Shown here piece by piece: positions 9,856 through 19,702 of a stretch of 64,000 nucleotides of DNA. The DNA comes from Methanobacteriota archaeon. GTDB taxonomy: Archaea; Halobacteriota; Methanomicrobia; Methanomicrobiales; Methanospirillaceae. The stretch covers positions 34,166-98,165 of the forward strand of contig JAKPPB010000041.1 in assembly GCA_029547605.1 (NCBI GenBank), given 5' to 3'. The translations under genes were made by a program, and so were the position numbers. Within the stretch, counting starts at the first letter, position 1. Each line of letters opens with the position of its first letter. The notes beneath the pieces were generated by a model that saw only the letters and a program-made list of their open reading frames with translations, was not told the origin of the DNA and searched no databases.

Positions 9856-11481
9856 ATGCGGTCAGCTGATGTATTGGACTGCCATGTCCTGGTGATCGGG
9901 AGTGGCGGGGCCGGGGTCCGGGCTGCCATCGAGGCCTCCGGCTACGGGGAAACTATTCTCGTCTCAAAGACCCTTACGGGGAAAGGAGGGTGTACCACCA
10001 TGGCCGAGGGGGGCTACAACGCCGTGCTCAGGGAGCAGGACTCCTGCGAGATCCACTTCGAGGACACGATGAAGGGTGGCGCATACCTGAACGATCCCGA
10101 ACTCGTGCGGATACTGGTTGACGAGGCACCGATGAGGATTAGGGACCTGCTCCAATGGGGGGCAGTCTTTGACGTGACTGACTGTTGCGAGGTTGCCCAG
10201 AGACCGTTTGGAGGGCAGAGGTTTCCCCGCACCTGCTACGCCGGAGACCGCACCGGCCACGAGATGATGGCGACGCTCGTAGAGCGGCTCGCGGGTGCAG
10301 GCGTCGAGGTGATGAACGAGGTGACCGCGCTTGACCTCCTGAAGGATGGCGATCGGGTAGTAGGTGCCGTCGGGCTCGATGAAAAGAGCGAACTTTTGGC
10401 CATCCGTGCCGACAGCACGGTCCTTGCAACTGGCGGAGGGACACGCATATACGACATCTCGACGAACTCCTCGAGCGGGACAGGGGACGGGTTTGCGATC
10501 GGGTACCGTGCAGGGGCCGAGCTGATCGACATGGAGATGGTCCAGTTTCACCCGACCGGCGCCGTGTACCCATACGATGCAAGGGGCCGGTTGATCACCG
10601 AGGCAGTGAGGGGGGAAGGCGGCATCCTCAAGAACAGTCTCGGCGAGCGCTTCATGAGCCGATATGACCCCGAGAGGATGGAACTCTCCACCCGCGACGT
10701 CGTGTCCAGGGCAATTGCCACCGAGATCCTCGAAGGCCGCTGCACCGCACACGGTGGGGTCTTCCTCGACGTCACTCACCTGCCGGGTCAACAGATCGAG
10801 GAGAAGCTTCCTGTAATGCTCGAGCAGTTCCTGAAGTTCGGCGTGGATATCAGGGAGGAGCCGATGGAGGTCGCACCTACCGCCCACCACATGATGGGGG
10901 GGCTTCGCATCACTCCCAAGTGCGAGACGACGGTTATTGGTCTCTTCGCATGCGGAGAAGTGGCCGGCGGGGTCCATGGTGCAAACCGGCTGGGAGGAAA
11001 CGCCCTGGCCGACACCCAGGTATTTGGGAAGAGGGCTGGAGAGTCTGCAGGAAAGGCAAAAAAGAAGAGGGGACGTATCGATAAGAGGGCGCTGGATGCG
11101 CAGGAGACAAGGCTCTCTGCCTTCTTCGACGGTGAGGTTCCGCCTTCCACGGTCGCTCGATCGCTCCGGACCGCGATGTGGGAAGGGGCAGGGATATTCA
11201 GGACCGCCAGGGAACTCGAGAAGACACTGGGGGTGATCACTCACCTCTCCTCACTGCCTGTGAAGGCTGCCGGACGGTCCAACCTTGCGGAGTGCTGCAT
11301 CCTGCAGAACATGCTCACCACTGCCTCGCTGGTGGTGAAGGGGGCGCTGATCAGGAAAGAGTCGCGGGGTGCCCACGTCAGGAAGGACGTGACACAGACC
11401 TGGGACCCCCAGACTTCCCCTTATGGGCACAGTTACCAGTCGCTCACGCGGACAGGGATAGAGACGGTGGTGAAGGCATGA
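9856..11481 (+). CDS. tfrA: Fumarate reductase (CoM/CoB) flavoprotein subunit A
   Basis: HVLVIGSGGAGVRAAIEASGYGETILVSKTLTGKGGCTTMAEGGYNAV; HHMMGGLRITPKCETTVIGLFACGEVAGGVHGANRLGGNALA; immediately followed by tfrB. Confidence 0.9.
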   Translation: MRSADVLDCHVLVIGSGGAGVRAAIEASGYGETILVSKTLTGKGGCTTMAEGGYNAVLREQDSCEIHFEDTMKGGAYLNDPELVRILVDEAPMRIRDLLQWGAVFDVTDCCEVAQRPFGGQRFPRTCYAGDRTGHEMMATLVERLAGAGVEVMNEVTALDLLKDGDRVVGAVGLDEKSELLAIRADSTVLATGGGTRIYDISTNSSSGTGDGFAIGYRAGAELIDMEMVQFHPTGAVYPYDARGRLITEAVRGEGGILKNSLGERFMSRYDPERMELSTRDVVSRAIATEILEGRCTAHGGVFLDVTHLPGQQIEEKLPVMLEQFLKFGVDIREEPMEVAPTAHHMMGGLRITPKCETTVIGLFACGEVAGGVHGANRLGGNALADTQVFGKRAGESAGKAKKKRGRIDKRALDAQETRLSAFFDGEVPPSTVARSLRTAMWEGAGIFRTARELEKTLGVITHLSSLPVKAAGRSNLAECCILQNMLTTASLVVKGALIRKESRGAHVRKDVTQTWDPQTSPYGHSYQSLTRTGIETVVKA

Positions 11482-12941
11482 AAAAGATGAACGTGCGGGT
11501 CCAGAGGTTTGACCCCGGTCAGGACGAAAAACCGCATTTTCAGACATATCTTGTCGAAGTCAACGAGGGAGCTCGCGTCCTCCATGTCCTCCATGCCGTC
11601 CATGACGAGATCGATCCCACGCTCTCTTACCGGTGGTGCTGCGGTTCCGGGCAGTGCGGAAGCTGTGCCGTCCGGGTCAACGGCGAGCCGGTGCTCGCCT
11701 GCATGGAAGAGGCAAGGGATGCGATGACCATCGAGCCGTTGAAACTCCCGGTGAAAAAGGATCTCGTAGTCGACCTCGAGCCTGCGCTGGATGCTCTTTC
11801 CCACATCGAACCCACCGGTTCGGCGGCGATGCCGACCAGGGAGGAGGTCGAACTCATCAAGCCGCTTCGAAGCTGCATCGGATGCCTCGCATGCGTCTCT
11901 GTCTGCCCTGCAATGGACGTCACCTCGTTCGCAGGGCCGACCGCAATGCGCCAGGACTTTCGCCTTGCGCTCGACCCGCGGGATACAAAGGACAGGGTGA
12001 CAGAGGCAGTCTCAAAAGGCCTGTTCACCTGCACCTCCTGCCAGGCCTGCTGGAAAGTCTGCCCAAAGGACATCCAGATTCCCGGCAAGGCGATCGAGAA
12101 GCTGCGGTCCCTTGCAAACAAAAAGGGGCTGACCCTCCCCCGTCACCAGGAAGTGGCAAAGATGGTGAGAGAGACTGGCCGGAGCGTCTCCCGCACCGAG
12201 CCTACCTTCATGGAACAGGTCGGGGAGGTGATCGAACCACACGGCCCGGTGAAGGCCACTGTGGGGTTCTTCGTCGGGTGCATGTACAACCAGCGGCTCC
12301 CACAGACCGCGCTTGACGCAATAGAGGTGCTGCGCCGGAACGGCATACGTGTCATCATCCCGAAGGAGCAGGTCTGCTGCGGGTCGCCGCTCATCCGCAC
12401 GGGACAGCTGGACTTCCTTGATACCCTGAAGAGGCGAAATATCGATGCATTCGCCTTCAGGAACATCGACACCGTGCTCACCATGTGCGCCGGGTGCGGG
12501 TCTACCCTCAAACATGACTACAGGACTCCCTTCCGGGTGATGGATATCAACGAGCTCCTCACGAGGTACGGGATCGAGCCCCCGGCGAGGCTGCCACTGA
12601 AGGCCACCTACCACGACCCATGCCACCTCCTCAGGGGGCAGGGAATCCGGGATCTGCCGCGTGAACTGATCACGCAGGTCGTGAACCTCGTCGAGATGCC
12701 CTCTGTCTGCTGCGGGTCGGGTGGTGGTGTGAGATCGGGAGTTCCCGAGGAAGCCGCAGCGCTCGCAGAGAAGCGGAGGGAAGAGATAGAGAAGACGGGG
12801 GCGGATATCGTCATCAGCTCCTGCCCGTTCTGCGAGTTCCATATCATGGAGCACACAGACCGACCGGTGAAGAACGTGACGACGCTCCTCCTCGAAGGCT
12901 ACCGTGAGAAGGACAGGAAGAAGGCCGAAAATACGGTGTGA
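11478..12941 (+). CDS. tfrB: Fumarate reductase (CoM/CoB) iron-sulfur/CCG subunit B
   Basis: SdhB-like [2Fe-2S] CCGSGQCGSCAVRV, CIGCLACVSVCP and CTSCQACWKVCP clusters, C-terminal CCG domains (CCGSP, HDPCHL, CCGSGGG). ATG overlaps tfrA stop. Confidence 0.92.
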   Translation: MKKMNVRVQRFDPGQDEKPHFQTYLVEVNEGARVLHVLHAVHDEIDPTLSYRWCCGSGQCGSCAVRVNGEPVLACMEEARDAMTIEPLKLPVKKDLVVDLEPALDALSHIEPTGSAAMPTREEVELIKPLRSCIGCLACVSVCPAMDVTSFAGPTAMRQDFRLALDPRDTKDRVTEAVSKGLFTCTSCQACWKVCPKDIQIPGKAIEKLRSLANKKGLTLPRHQEVAKMVRETGRSVSRTEPTFMEQVGEVIEPHGPVKATVGFFVGCMYNQRLPQTALDAIEVLRRNGIRVIIPKEQVCCGSPLIRTGQLDFLDTLKRRNIDAFAFRNIDTVLTMCAGCGSTLKHDYRTPFRVMDINELLTRYGIEPPARLPLKATYHDPCHLLRGQGIRDLPRELITQVVNLVEMPSVCCGSGGGVRSGVPEEAAALAEKRREEIEKTGADIVISSCPFCEFHIMEHTDRPVKNVTTLLLEGYREKDRKKAENTV

Positions 12942-13017
12942 CTCGCCGTTCACCTTTATCAATAATAACACCCTGGTTTTTTCCCATCGGAATCGGACCT
13001 TCACAAGATTCATCATC

Positions 13018-13269
13018 ATGGAGCAGTCACACTGCATGACGACGATGACCAATCCCTGGCTCCCCTATAACATACCCCCATTGAGGGCCTATATCATTGC
13101 TCCCGGTGTCGTGCAGATCGAAGACACGGTCTACAACCTTCCCAAACGGTCTGTCGAGCACGGCCGCCCTCTGCCGGTAAAGCCCGAGTTTATCGTGCCG
13201 GTCAAGGAGAACAGCGAGAAGGCGGCGCGGGCTGCAATGGAGGGGCTCTACCGGATCGTGTTCGACTGA
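13018..13269 (+). CDS. Small hypothetical protein
   Basis: Short ORF MEQSHCMTTMTNPWLPYNIPPLRAYIIAPGVVQIEDTVYNLPKRSVEHGRPLPVKPEFIVPV; no recognised domain. Confidence 0.5.
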   Translation: MEQSHCMTTMTNPWLPYNIPPLRAYIIAPGVVQIEDTVYNLPKRSVEHGRPLPVKPEFIVPVKENSEKAARAAMEGLYRIVFD

Positions 13270-14510
13270 TATGGAATAACTGGCGCTCTTTCCCTGAGGG
13301 TTGAGTCATCAGGGTCCGATGGACTGCAGGTACACTTCTTTTGGGAACCCGTGAAGAGATCGAGCGTGGTCTGCTTTGCCCTAAACTGCGACTTCAGGAC
13401 GGTACTCTCGTTGATGAACCTTTCCATGGGAAGGGTCATGCGCATCGATACGTCTGCGAGAGCCGACGGGAGGTCTTCGAATTCACGAAACGGCTGGAGC
13501 ATCGCCTGCCTCACGTTCTCCCTGACATTGAAGACCCCCATGGGGATATACCCCTTCCTTGCCTCCCGGAGGACGATGGCCCCTGCCTGCACCCCATCCC
13601 TCTCAAGCCCCTCAAGCACTGCCATTTTGCAGGAATAATAGCATCCCCCCACGCAGGAGTACCCTTTCTTCCCCCTGAACTCCTCGTGATCTGAGAAGAG
13701 GAGCTCCTCGTTGCCCCGTATGTGAAGGAAGGCCTCCATCCACTCGTACTGCCAGGGGGTGGGAAGGAGAATGACCGCGTAGTGGTTGTTGAGGCTTGAG
13801 AACTCATGCACTCTCACGGTGTCGATCAGGCGGTTCTGTCGGACCCGTGAGAGGAACCGGTCAGCGAGAGTCGTATCGCATGCGGTAATCGACCACCGGG
13901 TGGGGACCATCCTTCTCCTGCCACCCGTGCCGAGCGCTCCCACTGAAAGAGCTTTCTGGATGCTGCTGAAGGGGACACCTTCCCGGTAGAGCTCGAGGAC
14001 CGCCTCGGATGCAGTAAGATCTGAATCGTAATAGCACTGCTCAAGGTGGGGCTCGAACCGGCTGCTCTCGGCCTCGAACTCGACCAGGTGGGCGCTCGGG
14101 CCAAACGGGGTGTGCTCTTCTGAGAAAGAGGTGCCCACCGGCGTCTCCGAGAATAATGCCTGGCTCTCAACTGATCCCGCTGAGAGGGCAATCTCCTGCA
14201 GCCTGCAGGCATCAGGATCATCGACACGGGTGACATCACAGACCCGCTTTCCCCTTACCAGGTCGAGGCGGCACGAGAGGATATCCTCCTGTGACCACCC
14301 CGCAGGTATCCACGCTTCGGGGGTGTCCATTATCCCGCACTCCTCGCGGATCGGGGCGATAAGAGGGCCTGCATAGACCTTCGGGTAGTTCCAGCTCCCG
14401 ACAAAGACCGAGGGGGGTGTGCTCCCCTCCATAGTCCTGTCCAGGATGCGGGACGAGCCAAGCCTAGAGGAGGTGATAGCCTTGAGGTACGCCCCTTTCC
14501 CGATGGCCAT
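13248..14510 (-). CDS. Archaeal Nre-family DNA repair protein
   Basis: TPPSVFVGSWNYPKVYAGPLIAPI..., KRVCDVTRVDDPDACRLQEIALS...; C-terminal KQTTLDLFTGSQKK resembles a PCNA-interacting (PIP) motif. Confidence 0.82.
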   Translation of the reverse strand: MAIGKGAYLKAITSSRLGSSRILDRTMEGSTPPSVFVGSWNYPKVYAGPLIAPIREECGIMDTPEAWIPAGWSQEDILSCRLDLVRGKRVCDVTRVDDPDACRLQEIALSAGSVESQALFSETPVGTSFSEEHTPFGPSAHLVEFEAESSRFEPHLEQCYYDSDLTASEAVLELYREGVPFSSIQKALSVGALGTGGRRRMVPTRWSITACDTTLADRFLSRVRQNRLIDTVRVHEFSSLNNHYAVILLPTPWQYEWMEAFLHIRGNEELLFSDHEEFRGKKGYSCVGGCYYSCKMAVLEGLERDGVQAGAIVLREARKGYIPMGVFNVRENVRQAMLQPFREFEDLPSALADVSMRMTLPMERFINESTVLKSQFRAKQTTLDLFTGSQKKCTCSPSDPDDSTLRERAPVIPYQSNTIR

Positions 14511-14573
14511 GTACGAAGATTACTCCAGGTATATCCAGATAAACCTGCACGGTGCGGGGAGAAAGTGATTCCG

Positions 14574-15125
14574 CTATACTCCCATCAGGGTAAGAAGGAT
14601 GCAGACACAGACCGGGATGGTAAGGTTGTCATCGACTGGGGAGATGAGTTCCACCACCCCGGCAACGATCGAGGCTGCGATTGCGGGGAGCAGGGGGAGG
14701 AGAAACAGCAGCACGAGGACATTGACGATCACGCCGCCTGCTGACCCCTCCACGGATTTCCCGTTCATGATTCGGTGGTGTCCCCACTGCAATCCCACGA
14801 GCGTGGCTGCCCCGTCAAGTACTGCGAGCGAGAGTATTGCAGGGACCGAAATGGCGGCATCAAAGAAGAGGACGCAGAAGAGGGCACTCGCGGTGAAGTA
14901 GAATGCTCCTTTCCCGGGGTATTCGCCGTCGCGCTCAAGGGTTCGTATGAGGAGGGAGATTATCGGGATGCGGTATCCCCGCAATACCCCTTCAGCGAGG
15001 ATGAACCCGACAAAGATCGATGCCGCGAGAAGGAGAACCATCAGGTCTTTTGGGAGAAAATACGCCATTGCGGCGATCCCGATCCCAAAGAGCATGTGGA
15101 CTATCTTCCTGGAGGGCTCGTGCAT
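14574..15125 (-). CDS. Dolichol kinase / CTP-dependent lipid kinase-like membrane protein
   Basis: MHEPSRKIVHMLFGIGIAAMAYFLPKD..., GKGAFYFTASALFCVLFF, SLAVLDGAATLVGLQWGHHRIMNGKSVEGSAGG. Confidence 0.72.
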   Translation of the reverse strand: MHEPSRKIVHMLFGIGIAAMAYFLPKDLMVLLLAASIFVGFILAEGVLRGYRIPIISLLIRTLERDGEYPGKGAFYFTASALFCVLFFDAAISVPAILSLAVLDGAATLVGLQWGHHRIMNGKSVEGSAGGVIVNVLVLLFLLPLLPAIAASIVAGVVELISPVDDNLTIPVCVCILLTLMGV

Positions 15126-15195
15126 GCCCAGAGTATGGGCATCCAGGACAATTAACTGGTCGGATTGCGATCCTTCATCCTGGGTGGTGAGGTTG

Positions 15196-16437
15196 ATGAG
15201 CAAAAGGGGCTCAATACTACATGCAATGACTGGGGCGGGTGACTTTCCGTTCAAGAGAGATGATGATCTCGTCACTGAATCCCTTTCGGTATATGGCATT
15301 CCGGTCACCCGCATCACCGGGGAGTTCTGGACCGCGAGGCAGCGGCAGGGATCATCCCTCCACGAGGTCTCATACCGCGGGTGCTTCAAGCCGCAGCTTC
15401 CTGCCTACTTCATCAACCTCCTCACAGGGCCCGGTGACCTGGTATACGACCCCTTCAGCGGGAGGGGCACCACCGTCATCGAGGCAGGGCTGCTGGGGAG
15501 GACGGTTGCGGCCAACGATGCAAATCCCCTCTCACTCCTCCTCACCCGCCCCCGCTTCTTTCTGCCTGATCCTGCAATGGTGAAGTCAAGGCTCGATTCG
15601 ATACCAATTGAGAATGGTGCGGTGGCTGATATGGACCTCTCCATGTTCTTTGACCGCAGGACAGAAGCAGAGATCGTCTCTCTTCGAAATTACCTGCTCG
15701 ACAGGGAGAGGGCAGGGGATCTCGACCACCTCGACGAATGGATACGCATGGTCGCGACAAACAGGCTGACGGGCCACTCGAGCGGTTTCTTCTCTGTCTA
15801 TACGCTCCCGCCAAACCAGGCAGTCTCACCCAGCAGGCAGGAACGTATCAACCGAAAGAGAAACCAGGTGCCGCAATACCGCGACACTCGGGCCCTGATC
15901 CTGAAAAAGACCCTCTCGCTCCTGAAAGATGTCCCTAAATTACAGCAGGATCGCCTGCGGAAGGCCGGGGAGGATGCCCTCTTTTTCTCGGGTGATTCAC
16001 GCCGGACTCCCGGGATCGGTGATGGGACCGTGAAGCTCACCGTCACCTCTCCTCCGTTCCTCGACGTGGTCCAGTACTCGTCCGACAACTGGCTCCGGTG
16101 CTGGTTCAATGGGATAGACCCCGGTGTGGTCGAAAAGAGCCTCACCGTCACCCGCTCGCTCCCTGAATGGAAGAGAGTGATGCAGCAGACGCTGTATGAG
16201 CTCTTCCGCGTCACGAGGAAGGGGGGGCACGTCGCCTTCGAGGTTGGCGAGGTGAGGAGAGGTACCGTCAGACTCGACGAGACGGTGGTGCCCCTGGGGG
16301 TCCGCGCCGGGTTCTCATGCGAGGGGATACTTGTGAACCTGCAGGACTTCACCAAGACATCCCACATATGGGGAATCGGAAATAATGCGCACGGCACCAA
16401 CACCAACAGGATCGTGGTCTTTAAAAAAGAGGAGTGA
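15196..16437 (+). CDS. DNA methyltransferase (SPPF amino-methyltransferase), apparently orphan
   Basis: LVYDPFSGRGTTVIEAGLLGRTVAANDANPLS (SAM site) and LTVTSPPFLDVVQYSSDNWLRCWF (motif IV-like). No restriction endonuclease recognised nearby. Confidence 0.82.
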   Translation: MSKRGSILHAMTGAGDFPFKRDDDLVTESLSVYGIPVTRITGEFWTARQRQGSSLHEVSYRGCFKPQLPAYFINLLTGPGDLVYDPFSGRGTTVIEAGLLGRTVAANDANPLSLLLTRPRFFLPDPAMVKSRLDSIPIENGAVADMDLSMFFDRRTEAEIVSLRNYLLDRERAGDLDHLDEWIRMVATNRLTGHSSGFFSVYTLPPNQAVSPSRQERINRKRNQVPQYRDTRALILKKTLSLLKDVPKLQQDRLRKAGEDALFFSGDSRRTPGIGDGTVKLTVTSPPFLDVVQYSSDNWLRCWFNGIDPGVVEKSLTVTRSLPEWKRVMQQTLYELFRVTRKGGHVAFEVGEVRRGTVRLDETVVPLGVRAGFSCEGILVNLQDFTKTSHIWGIGNNAHGTNTNRIVVFKKEE

Positions 16438-16443
16438 GATTGT

Positions 16444-17598
16444 TCACTCCGATCTTGCCACGTAATCGTAGGCCTCGAGTGCTGCCTTTGCCCCCTCTCC
16501 TGCAGCCGTAATGATCTGCTTTGTCCTGATGTTCGTCACGTCCCCGGCCGCAAAGACCCCGGGAACGCTCGTGTGGCAGTTGATGTCGATCTCGATCTCT
16601 TTCTGGTCGTTGAGGCGCAGGAACCCCTCGAGGAAATCGGTGTTCGGGATCCATCCCACCTCGGCGAAGACCCCGTCGAGGGAAAGAGTCGTCTCCTTGC
16701 CTGACTCACGGTCCTTTATCGTGATACCGTTGAGCATGGCGTTTCCGTGCAGGGCAACGACCAAGTGGTGAAGGTAGGTGCGGATGTTTTCCTGCTGTTC
16801 GTACTGCGTGACGTAAGCCTCGTCTGCCTTTATCGTGCTCCTGACGATGAGGTGGACCTCCCGTGCAATCCTGCTCATCTCGATTGCGGTCTGGAGGGCC
16901 GAGTTGCCTCCGCCGACAACGGCGACCACCTTGTCCTTGAAGAGCGGTCCATCGCAGGTTGAGCAGACCGAGAGGCCTCGTCCCAGGTAACGCTCCTCTC
17001 CTTCCACCCCCAGTTTGCGGGGCCGTTTTCCCTGGGCGAGGATGACGGTCTTTGTGAAATAGGTGGCCCCGGTTTCAGTATCGACCACGAAGAGGTCTCC
17101 CTCCTTCCCAAGGGACTTGACCCGGTCAAGCTCAAGGTGTATGTGTTCTCCCCTCACCTGTTCCTCGAACTTGTGCATCAGGTCTTCCCCCGTGACCATG
17201 CGGTACCCCATATAGTTCTCGATCGCCCAGCTCTCAAGGGCCTGCCCCCCGATGTTTTCAGAGAGAATGACTGTCTTGAGCATCTTCCTCGAGCAGTAGA
17301 CTCCTGCCGTGAGCCCTGCAGGCCCCGCACCGACTATGAGGACGTCGTAGATGTCTCCCTCCCTGGCAGTCCCGAAGAGCTGGTTCAGGCGCTGGGCATC
17401 AAATCCCACGATGATCTCGTCGTCGACAGTCGTGACCGGGACCCCGTACTGGCCGGAGAGCTCCACCATCTTTTTTGCCTGCTCCCGGTCGGTCCCTACA
17501 TCAATTGCCATGTAATCTACGCCATGCTTCTCGAGAAACGCCTTCACCATGCGGCAGTATGGGCAGTTCTGGGTGTAGTAGACAGTGACCCTGGGCAT
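16444..17598 (-). CDS. Glutaredoxin-thioredoxin reductase fusion
   Basis: N-terminal glutaredoxin VTVYYTQNCPYCRMVKAFLEKHGVDYMAIDV...GVPVTTVDDEIIVGFDAQRL fused to TrxR (VLIVGAGPAGLTAGVYCSRK, CSTCDGPLFKDKVVAVVGGGNSA). Confidence 0.9.
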   Translation of the reverse strand: MPRVTVYYTQNCPYCRMVKAFLEKHGVDYMAIDVGTDREQAKKMVELSGQYGVPVTTVDDEIIVGFDAQRLNQLFGTAREGDIYDVLIVGAGPAGLTAGVYCSRKMLKTVILSENIGGQALESWAIENYMGYRMVTGEDLMHKFEEQVRGEHIHLELDRVKSLGKEGDLFVVDTETGATYFTKTVILAQGKRPRKLGVEGEERYLGRGLSVCSTCDGPLFKDKVVAVVGGGNSALQTAIEMSRIAREVHLIVRSTIKADEAYVTQYEQQENIRTYLHHLVVALHGNAMLNGITIKDRESGKETTLSLDGVFAEVGWIPNTDFLEGFLRLNDQKEIEIDINCHTSVPGVFAAGDVTNIRTKQIITAAGEGAKAALEAYDYVARSE

Positions 17599-17751
17599 GA
17601 TGGGGGGTTAGCAGGGGATGAGTAATAAACGTGGTGGAGCCAGAGAGACGAGCTGATTCCTGTCAGGTGACCGAGACCGGCGGATCGAACGCCCGGTGAA
17701 AAAGGGAGTGCCATGATATTCGTCCTGCATGGGGAAAAAAGGTCCAATGGA

Positions 17752-18240
17752 TCAGTACTGGGGATTGATCGGCTGGAATGGCATGTCCTTATCAAAGACC
17801 TTGTAAGTTACCCCGTTGGCAATGGTCACGTATACGATCACCCTGTCCGTCCCGGTTGTGCCGGCAAACACAATCTCTGATCCCATCTGGGGGCTCTCTA
17901 CCGTCTGCTGTTCCACTGTCCCGTCCGACCTGATGACCTCGGCAGTCATGGACTGCGTGAATGCCAGCCCCTGGCCTCCTTCATATGTTACAGAGATGGA
18001 GGGATCGGTGGCGATGGTGTTCTTTACCACCTGCACTGTCACCGCGTAGGTTGGTGGCATGACGTCGGTTGGCTCGGGAACAAGGGAGACTAAAGGTGTC
18101 TGCGGGAGAGCGGGAGTAAACGTTGCCTGAGGTGTGGTGGGGACCGGCGTTTGAGTGGAGAACGGTGCATTTCCCATGCATCCGGCTGAGATGAGAAGGA
18201 GACAGGCCATGAGGGGAAGAGACAGATACGAGATCTTCAT
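17752..18240 (-). CDS. Hypothetical lipoprotein
   Basis: MKISYLSLPLMACLLLISAGC lipobox followed by Thr/Pro-rich linker. Confidence 0.65.
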   Translation of the reverse strand: MKISYLSLPLMACLLLISAGCMGNAPFSTQTPVPTTPQATFTPALPQTPLVSLVPEPTDVMPPTYAVTVQVVKNTIATDPSISVTYEGGQGLAFTQSMTAEVIRSDGTVEQQTVESPQMGSEIVFAGTTGTDRVIVYVTIANGVTYKVFDKDMPFQPINPQY

Positions 18241-18351
18241 AGTGAACATCTCTCTCACGGTCCCATATCAACATATGAGATGCCCCCCGGGCCTGCGAAC
18301 TGAATGCCCCCTCTCTCTCTCATGCAGACAGGAGGAAGAAAAGGTGGTTGG

Positions 18352-18852
18352 TCATTCAATCGTCCTGAACACCTTCCTGACGGCCATGCAGATTGGGCAC
18401 TTCTCGGGGGCGGTCCCGAGGAAGACATTTCCGCAGACGGGGCAGAGGTATACCGTGCGGTTGGACATGTCCTGGCCGTGGCTTAAGTTGTTGAGGGCCT
18501 CCTTGTAGAGTGTTGCATGGACCTCCTCGGCCTTCATCGCATAGGTGAAGACAAGCCCGATGTCGCTCTTCTTCTCTGACTCGGCTTCCTTCACGAATGC
18601 AGGGTACATCTCCTTGAACTCGTGGGTCTCTCCAGAGACGGACTCAGCGAGGTTCTCTTTTGTGGCGTGGATCTTTCCCATCGCCTTGAGGAGTTTCTTC
18701 GCGTGGATCGCCTCAGCCTCGGATGCCGCCCTGAAGAGGCGGGCAATGTTCTTGTACCCCTCGGATTCTGCCTGGTCTGCAAACGCGGCATACTTACGGT
18801 TGGCCCGGGATTCTCCCGCAAAGGCCTCCATCGCATTTTCCATGGTAGCCAT
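18352..18852 (-). CDS. Rubrerythrin
   Basis: MENAMEAFAGESRANRKYAAFADQAESEGYKNIARLFRAASEAEAIHAKK, C-terminal rubredoxin CPVCGNVFLGTAPEKCPIC. Confidence 0.93.
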   Translation of the reverse strand: MATMENAMEAFAGESRANRKYAAFADQAESEGYKNIARLFRAASEAEAIHAKKLLKAMGKIHATKENLAESVSGETHEFKEMYPAFVKEAESEKKSDIGLVFTYAMKAEEVHATLYKEALNNLSHGQDMSNRTVYLCPVCGNVFLGTAPEKCPICMAVRKVFRTIE

Positions 18853-18982
18853 GGTGGTATGTTTGAGGGAGGGTCCCATAAAAGTAGGCATTCTCCCCGA
18901 CTGCTCCCCGGGATATCCCTCTCCTGGGTTCGGGCCTGGGACTCGTGGTTATTCCGCACAGCGCCCCTGTCTCCGGGTGTGA

Positions 18983-19702
18983 ATGCATGCTATTTTTGTG
19001 GTTCCCCCGCACATGCTTCCCCTGCGATCCCAGATGAAACGGATGAGGGAACTCGACAGGTGCGACAGGCCCCGCGAGAAGATCGCGAACAAGGGGGCCT
19101 GCTCCCTCTCGGACCAGGAGCTGATCGCCGCCATCATCGGCAACGGCACGCAGGGCCGCGACGTTTTCCAGGTTGCAAGGGAGATTGCAGGGCTTTTCCG
19201 GGAAAGTGCGGATACGATCTCCTATGATGACCTGACTGCCATACGCGGAGTCGGGGAGGGGAAGGCATCCCAGATCCTCGCGTCGCTGGAGCTTGCCCGG
19301 CGATACCTCAAAAAAGAGGAGGAAGCCCGGGTAAAGGTCCAGTCCCCCGCCGATATCCTTCCTCTTGTCGCCGGCCTAAACGGACAGCGCCAGGAGCACT
19401 TCATATGTATCACCTTGAACGGGGCACACGAGGTGATTGCCACCCGGACCATCACTGTAGGCCTTTTGAACCACAGCCTCGTCCATCCCCGGGAGGTATT
19501 TGCTGACGCCATTACGGATCGGGCGGCTGCGGTGATCTGCGTGCACAACCACCCATCGGGGACGCTCGAACCAAGTTCACAGGACCTGGCTGTCACGCGC
19601 CAGCTGAAGGACGCCGGCGACCTTCTCGGTATCAGGCTTCTCGATCATCTCATTGTCGCGCGGACAGGATATTTGAGCCTGAAGGAACGGGGAGATCTCT
19701 GA
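18983..19702 (+). CDS. radC: RadC-family JAB/MPN protein
   Basis: REKIANKGACSLSDQELIAAIIGNG, LNGAHEVIATRTITVGLLNHSLVHPREVFADAI, VHNHPSGTLEPSSQDLAVT JAMM-like motif. Confidence 0.9.
   Translation: MHAIFVVPPHMLPLRSQMKRMRELDRCDRPREKIANKGACSLSDQELIAAIIGNGTQGRDVFQVAREIAGLFRESADTISYDDLTAIRGVGEGKASQILASLELARRYLKKEEEARVKVQSPADILPLVAGLNGQRQEHFICITLNGAHEVIATRTITVGLLNHSLVHPREVFADAITDRAAAVICVHNHPSGTLEPSSQDLAVTRQLKDAGDLLGIRLLDHLIVARTGYLSLKERGDL

Noticed and set aside
9964-11244. 426-aa minus-strand ORF antisense to tfrA
   Set aside because: Low-complexity His/Pro/Arg-rich translation with no motif; shadow ORF of a GC-rich real gene.
12012-13052. 346-aa minus-strand ORF antisense to tfrB
   Set aside because: Shadow ORF; tfrB has clear cysteine-cluster motifs on the plus strand.
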